Source: CAZIAK01 sp964537035
GTDB taxonomy: Bacteria; Planctomycetota; B15-G4
Reading direction: 5' to 3'
NCBI GenBank assembly: GCA_964537035.1
Contig: CAZIAK010000012.1
Coordinates: 46,533-110,532 of the forward strand
Length of the DNA stretch: 64,000 nt
Numbering within the stretch: the first letter of the stretch is position 1; each line of letters begins with the position of its first letter. The notes beneath the pieces were generated by a model, which was given only the letters and a program-made list of their open reading frames with translations, ran no database searches and had not been told where the DNA came from. Below, piece by piece: positions 7,837-14,869 of this stretch. The position numbers were made by a program, and so were the translations under genes.

Positions 7837-9051
7837 ATGGCGGGACCGCTCGGAGGGATTCGGGTTCTTGACCTGAGCCGCATCCTGGCCGGGCCCTGGG
7901 CCAGCCAGATGCTGGCCGATCTCGGCGCCGAGGTGATCAAGGTGGAACGCCCTGGCAGCGGTGACGACACCCGCGCCTGGGGGCCGCCCTACATGAGCTC
8001 GGCGAGTGGCGAGCCCACCAGCGAATCCGCTTATTATCACAGCGCCAACCGCGGCAAGCTCTCGGTCTGCATTGACATGACCGCTGCCGAGGGGCAGCGC
8101 CTGCTCCGTGAGCTGGCTTCAGGCAGCGACGTCTTGATCGAGAACTTCAAGGTCGGCGGGCTGCAGAGATACGGACTCGACTTCGACAGTCTTCAGGCGA
8201 TCAATCCGCGCCTGGTGTATTGCTCGATCACCGGCTTCGGGCAGGACGGGCCCAGCGCGTCCCGAGCTGGCTACGACTTCATGATCCAGGCCATGGGCGG
8301 ACTCATGAGCGTGACCGGAGAAGGCGACGGTCCGCCGATGAAGAGCGGCGTGGCGCTGGCGGATGTACTGACCGGGCTCTACGCCGCCAACGCGATCCAG
8401 GCGGCCCTCATGCACCAGCGCGCCACCGGGCAAGGACAGCACATCGACATGGCCCTGCTCGATGTGCAGGTGGCGTCGCTGGCCAACCAGGCGATGAACT
8501 ACCTGGCCACCGGGGTCAACCCCGAGCGACTCGGCAACGCGCACCCCAACATCGTGCCCTATCAGGCCTTTCCTACGGCCGACGGTCACATCGTCCTGGC
8601 CATCGGCAACGACGGGCAGTTCGAGCGCTTCTGCGAACTCGGTGGGCGCGGGGACCTGGCGGCGGATGATCGCTTCGGGAAGAACAGCGACCGCGTCAGG
8701 CACCGTGAGATGCTGATCCCCATCGTCGTCGAGATCATGGCGCAGAGATCGAGCGCAGAATGGCTTGAGGCGCTCCATCAGCGTGGCATTCCCTGCGGGC
8801 CGATCCAGCAGCTCGACCAGGTCTTCGACGATCCCCAGGTGCGACATCGTGGTCTGAGGCTCGACCTTGAACATCCCGAGGCTGGGACCGTGCCCAGCGT
8901 CGCCAACCCGATCCGCCTGTCACGGACCCCGATCGCATACGACCGCGCACCGCCGCTGCTGGGGCAACACACGGACGAGGTCTTGAGTCGGCTGGTCAAT
9001 CTTGACGCCCAGGCCCTCGCCCAGCTGCGCGCCGACGGTGTGATCGCCTGA
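7837..9051 (+). CDS. CaiB/BaiF (family III) CoA-transferase
   Basis: 404 residues from the ATG at 7837, chosen because GAGGAG lies 9 nt upstream; the upstream ATG at 7807 lacks one. The N-terminal GxRVLDLSRILAGPWASQ and LGAEVIKVE motifs are the CoA-binding Rossmann part. D176 in GVALADVLTG matches the aspartate that forms the mixed anhydride in formyl-CoA and carnitine CoA-transferases. Enzymes of this family move CoA between carboxylic acids in the cytosol. The acids used are unknown and no partner acyl-CoA gene is adjacent. The 117-nt gap after the molybdoenzyme gene suggests a separate unit. Confidence 0.85.
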   Translation: MAGPLGGIRVLDLSRILAGPWASQMLADLGAEVIKVERPGSGDDTRAWGPPYMSSASGEPTSESAYYHSANRGKLSVCIDMTAAEGQRLLRELASGSDVLIENFKVGGLQRYGLDFDSLQAINPRLVYCSITGFGQDGPSASRAGYDFMIQAMGGLMSVTGEGDGPPMKSGVALADVLTGLYAANAIQAALMHQRATGQGQHIDMALLDVQVASLANQAMNYLATGVNPERLGNAHPNIVPYQAFPTADGHIVLAIGNDGQFERFCELGGRGDLAADDRFGKNSDRVRHREMLIPIVVEIMAQRSSAEWLEALHQRGIPCGPIQQLDQVFDDPQVRHRGLRLDLEHPEAGTVPSVANPIRLSRTPIAYDRAPPLLGQHTDEVLSRLVNLDAQALAQLRADGVIA

Positions 9052-9270
9052 GACCGCTGACGCCGTCCTGCCGCGCCTCGCGCTGCACGCCGGCGGACAG
9101 GCGCTGCCGTTCAGCGCGCGCATCCGGGTACCCTGGGGAACCGACTCGTCGCCGAGCCTCGCCAGCCGCCGCTCCGTTGCGCTACTGGTCCACGTTGCGG
9201 AAGGGCGAGAGCGGGCCTGGTCCTCCGGGGTTGTTCATTCCCGCTCCTCGCTGGTCGTCGAAGAAGCACC

Positions 9271-9690
9271 ATGGAACATTCTCAGCAGCTGATCGAAGTG
9301 TCCACGCCGGGGCGCGGGCTTATCGACGTCACGGAGCAAGTGGCGGCGGCTGTCGTCACGTCGGGCATCACCACGGGGCTGGCGGTTGTCTTCTGCCGGC
9401 ATACGTCCTGCAGCCTGCTGATCCAGGAGAACGCCGACCCCAGCGCCGCCAGCGATCTGCTGCAGTGGCTCGAACGGCTGGCTCCCGATGGCGACCCCCG
9501 CTATCGCCACTCTGCCGAGGGACCCGACGATATGCCGGCCCATCTGCGCGCTGCGGTGACGTCTACGTCAGAGACCATCCCCATCGTGGCGGGGGCGTTG
9601 GGCCTGGGTACCTGGCAGGGCCTCTATCTGGCGGAGCATCGTCTGGCCCCACACCGCCGCCAGCTGTTGGTGCATCTCAGCGGAAGCTGA
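9271..9690 (+). CDS. YjbQ/UPF0047 family protein
   Basis: 139 residues, the full usual length for the family. The diagnostic stretches are all present: GLAVVFCRHTSC, IQENADP, EGPDDMPAH and GTWQGLYLAEHR, which include the conserved His and acidic residues around a metal site. Some members show weak thiamine-phosphate-synthase activity, but the physiological role is not settled. The 219 nt before it hold no other gene that I can see. It stands alone; its neighbours on the right run in the opposite direction. Confidence 0.85.
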   Translation: MEHSQQLIEVSTPGRGLIDVTEQVAAAVVTSGITTGLAVVFCRHTSCSLLIQENADPSAASDLLQWLERLAPDGDPRYRHSAEGPDDMPAHLRAAVTSTSETIPIVAGALGLGTWQGLYLAEHRLAPHRRQLLVHLSGS

Positions 9691-9717
9691 GCGCCGCGTG
9701 GGTGGGAGCCGCTCGTC

Positions 9718-10422
9718 TCAGCCAGCCGGTTGCTGCTTCAGCAGCCACTCGCGCACAGCTTCGGCAATCTCGGGTTTGATCACGTGACCCGCATCGAAGT
9801 GCTGCACCGTGACCTCTGCTCCATGGCCGCGCAGGAGTGTCGCCGTGGCCTCCGCGACCTCGACTCCGATGGCCTCGTCTTGCCGACCGTGTTGAATGAG
9901 CACCGGGCGGCCCCCGACATGGGGAAACGGGTTGCCGCCGTACTCATCGCGAAAACCTCCCGCCTGACTGACCCAGCCTGCCACCTGATCGAGGTGACGG
10001 AGGGCGGTGTAGTGGGTCATGTACGCGCCTTGGGAGAAGCCCGCCAACCAGATGCGCCGGGTGTCCGCGCCCAAGGCCTGGGCGGCCTTTTCGATGAGCT
10101 GCCAGAGGGCCTCGCTGCTGGCCTGCAGGCTGGCGAAGAAGGCCTCTCGGTCTTCAGGGGTGTAGAGATACCAGGCCCGTCCCAGGCGCACCTTGCGCTC
10201 CGGGCGACGCACTTCGAAGGGATGAAAGGCATCGGGAAAGGCGGCGGCGAAGTGCTCGGGCACGGCGGCGGACATCCACCGTTGCTGACGGGCGCCGTCC
10301 TGGCCCTGGCCATGGAGCACGACCAACAGGGGCGGGGGGCCATTGCCAGGCGCCACGGGCTCTTGCAGCCTGCAGCGCACCTCTGTGGTGAACGGGATGG
10401 AGACCTGGTCGCGCTCTGACAT
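9718..10422 (-). CDS. alpha/beta hydrolase, carboxylesterase/phospholipase type
   Basis: 234 residues. The oxyanion region LHGQGQDG (36-43) precedes the nucleophile elbow GFSQG with S130. D182 (HGRQDE) and H213 (DAGHVI) complete a catalytic triad in the order typical of YpfH/carboxylesterase-type hydrolases. No signal peptide is seen, so the enzyme should be cytosolic and act on soluble esters; the substrate is unknown. The gene follows the MBL-fold hydrolase gene with a 4-nt gap on the same strand, so they are probably co-transcribed. Confidence 0.8.
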   Translation of the reverse strand: MSERDQVSIPFTTEVRCRLQEPVAPGNGPPPLLVVLHGQGQDGARQQRWMSAAVPEHFAAAFPDAFHPFEVRRPERKVRLGRAWYLYTPEDREAFFASLQASSEALWQLIEKAAQALGADTRRIWLAGFSQGAYMTHYTALRHLDQVAGWVSQAGGFRDEYGGNPFPHVGGRPVLIQHGRQDEAIGVEVAEATATLLRGHGAEVTVQHFDAGHVIKPEIAEAVREWLLKQQPAG

Positions 10423-10426
10423 GGGC

Positions 10427-11086
10427 TCAGAAGAGCTTCTGCGCGCCGGTGATGAAGGGGTTGCTGCGCCGCTCCGCTCCGATGCTGGTGGAGGGGCCGT
10501 GGCCGGTGACCACCAGGGTGTCGTCGTGCAGATCCATGAGCTTGCCTCGCAGGCTGGCCAGGATCTGATTCGAGTCGCCGCCCCAGAGATCGGTGCGGCC
10601 GATGCTCCCCTGAAACAAGGTGTCGCCGGCGAAGAGCAGGGGGCGTCCGTCCCGTTCGATGAGGAAGCAACAGCTGCCCGGCGTGTGCCCCGGCGTGTGG
10701 ATGACCTCGAGCTTGGCCGGGCCCAGATCGAAGCGATCGCCCTCTTGCAGCGCGCTGTCCAGGGCCACTTTTTCGCTGACCTTGATGCCCAGCATCTCGC
10801 CCTGCATGTCGAGGTGTTCGTAGAGCCACTGATCGCCCTCGTGCAGGTGTGCGGTGCCGCCGCACAGGCTCTGGAACTCTGCGCTGCCGCCGATGTGATC
10901 GAGGTGCGCGTGGGTGTGCACGATGCGGGTCACGGTGAGGTTCTGGGCCGCGAGGGCCGCGGCGATGCGCGGCGCTTCGTCGCCAGGGTCGATGACCACG
11001 GCGGTGCCGCTCTCCTCATCGCCGAGGATGGAACAGTTGCACTGGAAGGGGCCTACTGGGATCGTCTCGAGAAACATGGTGGGCAT
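10427..11086 (-). CDS. MBL-fold metallohydrolase, glyoxalase II-like
   Basis: 219 residues from MPTMFLET; an ATG three codons later (11077) is equally possible, and frames further upstream would run into the divergent gene. The metal motif THAHLDHIGG gives H59, H61, D63 and H64 for two zinc ions; later ligands are in HTPGHTPGS and FAGDTLF. This short form without the C-terminal helical domain is typical of bacterial YcbL-type thioesterases that hydrolyse glutathione or other thioesters. It is first in a two-gene unit with the esterase and diverges from the SDR gene across 73 nt. Confidence 0.85.
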   Translation of the reverse strand: MPTMFLETIPVGPFQCNCSILGDEESGTAVVIDPGDEAPRIAAALAAQNLTVTRIVHTHAHLDHIGGSAEFQSLCGGTAHLHEGDQWLYEHLDMQGEMLGIKVSEKVALDSALQEGDRFDLGPAKLEVIHTPGHTPGSCCFLIERDGRPLLFAGDTLFQGSIGRTDLWGGDSNQILASLRGKLMDLHDDTLVVTGHGPSTSIGAERRSNPFITGAQKLF

Positions 11087-11159
11087 CTTCCCGGTCGATG
11101 GGCCGGGAGGCAAGCTGCCCCTGATTCGTGAACTCGCCCCGCCCCTTGCGATCGCTCCT

Positions 11160-12164
11160 GTGTCCTCCGTATTCATCACTGGAATCAGTGGCTACCTGGG
11201 TAGCGCTCTGGCCCGCCGCTACGTGGCAGAGGGCGCTCTGGTCTCGGGGATGGTGCGCGAACGGAGCGATCCTGAGACGGTGAAGTGGCTCCGCGACCTG
11301 GGCGTGCAACTGCACCTGGGAGACGTGACTCAGGGCGAGGGCCTGGGCCGCCTGATGGACGGTGTCGATCTCGTGGTGCACTCTGCTGGGTGCATCGGTT
11401 ACCGGCGCCGACGGTGGGGGGAGATGCAGCGGGTCAACGTGATGGGCACACGCCATGTGCTCGACGGCGCACGCCTGGCCGGGGTCGGCCGGGTGGTGCA
11501 CGTGAGCTCGGTGGTGGCCGTGGGCATGTCTGACGAGCCTGTCTTGCTGACTGAAGACGCGGTCTTTGATCCGAGCCCATTGGACGCTCCCTACTTCGAC
11601 ACCAAGCTGGCCGCCGAAGAAGAGGTCGCCCGAGCCGCCGACGGAGGGCTCGACGTGACCGTGGTCAACCCGGGCGTGATCTACGGCCCGTCGGCCACGG
11701 CGTCCAACTCCAGCCGGGTGATTCTGAACATCTTGGCCGGGCGCGTCCGTCGGGTTCCTGTCGGCGGCATCAACGTGGTCTCGCTGGACGGGGTGGTCGA
11801 CGGTGTGCTGGCGGCTGCAGCTCGGGGACGCACAGCTCGGCGCTACATCCTGGGCGGGGAGAACATCACCCTGGCCGAGCTCGTGCAGCGGGTGGGGCGG
11901 GCCGCCGGGCGCACCCTGTCAGCGAAGCGCTTGCCGAACGGGCTGGCCGGGCCCTTGCGAGGAGCCATGAACCTCATCGAGCCCTGGGTCCCTGACTCGG
12001 TCTGGTTCACCCCTGACATGTGCGCTGCCTTCGGCCGCTGGATGTGGTTCGACACGAGCCGCGCACGGGATGAGCTGTCCTGGGCCTGCGGCGACTTCGA
12101 CGATTGCCTGGCGGCCACCGTGTCACAGCTTCAGCAACGGGGTCAGCTGCCCGGTCAGTCTTGA
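11160..12164 (+). CDS. NAD-dependent epimerase/dehydratase (extended SDR)
   Basis: 334 residues from the GTG at 11160. Coding similarity begins right there (SSVFITGISGYLG), while the longer in-frame extension overlaps the divergent gene and makes no sense. The cofactor motif TGxxGxxG is at 7-14, the catalytic Ser is in VHVSSVV, and Y145/K149 form YxxxK. The pattern is closest to the 3-beta-hydroxysteroid/dihydroflavonol-reductase branch; the substrate is unknown. The last 10 nt overlap the end of the convergent repeat-protein gene. A second SDR at 35132 shares the fold but has lost the catalytic Tyr. Confidence 0.8.
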   Translation: MSSVFITGISGYLGSALARRYVAEGALVSGMVRERSDPETVKWLRDLGVQLHLGDVTQGEGLGRLMDGVDLVVHSAGCIGYRRRRWGEMQRVNVMGTRHVLDGARLAGVGRVVHVSSVVAVGMSDEPVLLTEDAVFDPSPLDAPYFDTKLAAEEEVARAADGGLDVTVVNPGVIYGPSATASNSSRVILNILAGRVRRVPVGGINVVSLDGVVDGVLAAAARGRTARRYILGGENITLAELVQRVGRAAGRTLSAKRLPNGLAGPLRGAMNLIEPWVPDSVWFTPDMCAAFGRWMWFDTSRARDELSWACGDFDDCLAATVSQLQQRGQLPGQS

Positions 12165-14110
12165 GCGATGACCCGGTACTCCCGTTCTTCGCCGGCGAGC
12201 AGTGAGACATCCACAGGAATCATCGGCTTGCCCTCGGCGTCCCGCTGAATGCGGTGAATGTTGGACACGAGCACGCTGATGGGACTGCTGTTGGGCGTGT
12301 AGGCGTGCACCTGATAATCGCCCGGAGCCAGGCGCTCGAAGCGGTAGCGTCCCTGACCATTGCTCACCGCCTGGCGAGTGGCTCGATTGACGCCGCCCCC
12401 GAGTGTGACGGTGATGCCCTTGAGCACGGTGCCGCCCGAGTCTGTGACGACTCCCTGCAGAGTGGCGGGGCGATCGAGGACGATGGCGTCGAGCGTGACG
12501 TCACCGCCTTCGATGACCTTGATGTCGTTGTGGTGCACCAAGGGGTAGCCCGGGTGGTCCACCTCGAGCTGGTAGGTGCGAGCCGTCACCTCCGTGAACT
12601 CGAACGAGCCATCGCCTTCGCTGCGGGTGGACGTGTGCCAGCTGCCCCGGGCCGCGCTGGCCCGCAGGAACCCGAAGGTCGGCGTGTTGTTCCCGTGCAG
12701 GGAGATCTTGGCCCCGGCCACAGGGCGGTCGAGGTCGTCAACGATCAGGCCGCGCAGGGTCGCGGCCCGCTGCATGGCCACGTTGACCATGGTGACCTTG
12801 CCGCCCTTGAGCACCCGGGCCGGCGCGCTGATGGTGACGCTGTGCTCCCGGGCCCACACTTCGAGCAGGTAGTAGCCGGGCTCCAGATCGCCCACCTCGA
12901 AACGCCCGTCGTCGTCTCGCACGCGCAGCACGGCGCCCACGGCCTCGCCGATGTTGCCCTGCTTGTCCGAGCGGCGGAGCTGCAGGTCAAAGGCCTTCAG
13001 TGGCCTGCTCTCTTCGTCGGTGACCACGCCCCCGAGAGCGCTGGCAGCGAGCAGCTCGATGGTGATGTCTTCTCGGTCTGGGCCGGGCAGCACTTCTTGG
13101 GAGACGGGCAGGTAGCCCTCCGGGTCGAGCTTGAGCAAGTGTCTGCCGCTGGCCAGATCGGTGAACCGAAAGCGTCCCTCGCCATCTGTGCGCATCAGGG
13201 AGTCGCCCAGGCCCAGCTCGCCCCCGCGGGCCAGCACCTCGACGTGGATGGCGGGCTGCTCTCCACCGGGCAGCCAGACCACGCCCGCCAAGGTCACCGC
13301 CGGGGGCAGGTGGACGTTGATCTCGATCTGCCGCGACTGGTCGAGCTGTACTCCTCGGGTCTCGACCCCGTTGCCGTAGCCCTCGGCAGAAATCATGAGG
13401 GTGAACGGGCCCCGGCTGGCGTGGGCGATCTCGTAGCTGCCCCGCTCGTCGGTGAGCACCACCCGCTCGGGCTGGGCAACATCTCGGCCCAGGGCCAAGG
13501 ACGGGCCCCTGGTGATGGCGACCTGAGCCCCTGAGATGCCCCGTCCTCGAGGGTCGCTGATGGTGCCATGGACGGTCAGCCCCGGGTCGACCAGCACGAC
13601 GCCGATGTCATTTGTCTGATCTGCCAGCACCAGGTGAGGGCCGGATTCCGTGGTCTCGAAACCCTCGCCGAGGGCCCGCACGACCACCTGATCGCTGGCT
13701 GGTACGTCGGCGATGGTGAACCGACCGTCCCCGCCGACCACCGCCCGGGGGCCGAGCCGAGGCAGCTGACTCAGGCCGCCGAGGGCCAGGGGGATGCCTT
13801 CCAGCAGTTCGATGCGGCCGGAGGTCACCGGTCGCCGGTTGGCATCGAGCAGCTGCCCGGTGAGCACACCGAGGACCCGGGCCGAGCTGGGTGGGGCGAC
13901 CGCGGGTTGATCTGGAGCGGCGACGAAAGCGTCGATATCGCTCCGGACGGGAGGTTCTGGCGCAGTCTCCGGGCTGAAGACCACTGCTGGCGGGTCAGCG
14001 ATCGGGGCATCATCTTGCAGTTGCAGCAGAAGCAGCCCTGCGGCGCCGGCGATCGCCAGCACAATCAGGCCGCCCAGGAGCAGCGGGAGTCGAGAAGAGG
14101 GTGGGGGCAT
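12155..14110 (-). CDS. membrane-anchored protein with carboxypeptidase-regulatory-like repeats
   Basis: 651 residues. One N-terminal hydrophobic segment (about 9-28) anchors the protein; the rest should lie outside the cytoplasmic membrane. At least six beta-sandwich repeats of the carboxypeptidase-regulatory type follow, each opening with a GxVxDxxxxPxxGxxV pattern (for example TGQLLDANRRPVTSG, HGTISDPRGRGISGA, GVVTDEESRPLKA). Such domains bind ligands or space out surface proteins; there is no catalytic domain. A shorter relative is encoded at 31531-32589. GAGAG precedes the ATG. The gene lies just left of tRNA-Glu, on the other strand. Confidence 0.7.
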   Translation of the reverse strand: MPPPSSRLPLLLGGLIVLAIAGAAGLLLLQLQDDAPIADPPAVVFSPETAPEPPVRSDIDAFVAAPDQPAVAPPSSARVLGVLTGQLLDANRRPVTSGRIELLEGIPLALGGLSQLPRLGPRAVVGGDGRFTIADVPASDQVVVRALGEGFETTESGPHLVLADQTNDIGVVLVDPGLTVHGTISDPRGRGISGAQVAITRGPSLALGRDVAQPERVVLTDERGSYEIAHASRGPFTLMISAEGYGNGVETRGVQLDQSRQIEINVHLPPAVTLAGVVWLPGGEQPAIHVEVLARGGELGLGDSLMRTDGEGRFRFTDLASGRHLLKLDPEGYLPVSQEVLPGPDREDITIELLAASALGGVVTDEESRPLKAFDLQLRRSDKQGNIGEAVGAVLRVRDDDGRFEVGDLEPGYYLLEVWAREHSVTISAPARVLKGGKVTMVNVAMQRAATLRGLIVDDLDRPVAGAKISLHGNNTPTFGFLRASAARGSWHTSTRSEGDGSFEFTEVTARTYQLEVDHPGYPLVHHNDIKVIEGGDVTLDAIVLDRPATLQGVVTDSGGTVLKGITVTLGGGVNRATRQAVSNGQGRYRFERLAPGDYQVHAYTPNSSPISVLVSNIHRIQRDAEGKPMIPVDVSLLAGEEREYRVIAQD

Positions 14111-14153
14111 GGGTCTCTCAACGCAGCGGAGGAGAAGCTCATTGGATTCTCCG

Positions 14154-14181
14154 TTGATTTTCCTGCCGGAGCCAAGAGAAT
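14154..14181 (+). promoter_or_regulatory. probable promoter of tRNA-Glu
   Basis: TTGATT (14154-14159), a 16-nt spacer and GAGAAT (14176-14181), ending 19 nt before the tRNA. The layout matches the tRNA-Gln promoter but the -10 box is weaker. Confidence 0.45.
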
Positions 14182-14200
14182 CTCCCCTCGTTGGTCCGGC

Positions 14201-14278
14201 GGTCCCATCGTCTAGCCAGGTCTAGGACAGGTGCCTCTCACGCACCAGACAGGGGTTCGAATCCCCTTGGGACTACCA
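14201..14278 (+). tRNA. tRNA-Glu (anticodon CUC)
   Basis: The acceptor GGTCCCA (14201-14207) pairs with TGGGACT (14268-14274), the outermost pair being G-U. The anticodon arm GGTGC/GCACC encloses CTCTCAC, giving CTC. The T-arm AGGGG/CCCCT encloses TTCGAAT. Discriminator A and encoded CCA end at 14278. It reads GAG codons. The G1-U72 wobble and A73 differ from the G1-C72/G73 of E. coli tRNA-Glu. Confidence 0.92.
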
Positions 14279-14347
14279 TCTCACTCCGCCGGCGCCGCGC
14301 AGCTCGTCCCGCGCGGCAAGGGCACGGGCCCCTGAGTGGTCGAGATC

Positions 14348-14869
14348 ATGGTGCTGGGGTCACTCCACAACCTGATCTTGGTCGGCCTGCGAGGCTCGGG
14401 CAAGACGACCCTGGGACGGGCTCTCGCCCAGACCTTGCAGCGGCCCTTCGTCGATCTCGACGACGCCCTCGCCCAGGCAGCCGGCTGTTCAGCTGACACC
14501 CTGCTGGCCGAGCAGGGTGAGGCCGCCTTTCGGGACGTGGAACGGGGCGTGCTGGCTCGGGCCGCCGAACTCTCGGGACACGTGATCGCCACGGGCGGTG
14601 GAGCTGTGTTGCACCCTGTTGAGCTGGCGGCCTTGGCGTCCACAGGCTGCGTCGTCTACTTGAAGATCTCGCTACCCGAGCTGCTGGCCCGGGCAGAGGG
14701 TCGCCCTCGACCCAGGTTGCGTGCCGGTTCGCTGAAAGATGAGTTCATTGCTTTGGCAGCAGCCCGCAACCCATCCTATGAGGAAGTGGCACAGATCACC
14801 GTGTCCTCTCCAGACGTGATATCTATACTCGAAGCACTCGATACATGGCCCCAACGGCCCCCCGAATGA
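14348..14869 (+). CDS. aroK: shikimate kinase
   Basis: 173 residues from the ATG at 14348; a GTG at 14336 is an alternative, and neither has a clear Shine-Dalgarno. The P-loop is GLRGSGKT (13-20). FVDLDD supplies the shikimate-binding Asp, ATGGGAV the glycine-rich shikimate site, and GRPRPRL the mobile lid. The enzyme phosphorylates shikimate in the pathway to chorismate. The other shikimate gene in this window, aroB at 52720, is far away. The stop codon overlaps the start of the HEAT-repeat gene (ATGA), so the two are translationally coupled. Confidence 0.92.
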   Translation: MVLGSLHNLILVGLRGSGKTTLGRALAQTLQRPFVDLDDALAQAAGCSADTLLAEQGEAAFRDVERGVLARAAELSGHVIATGGGAVLHPVELAALASTGCVVYLKISLPELLARAEGRPRPRLRAGSLKDEFIALAAARNPSYEEVAQITVSSPDVISILEALDTWPQRPPE

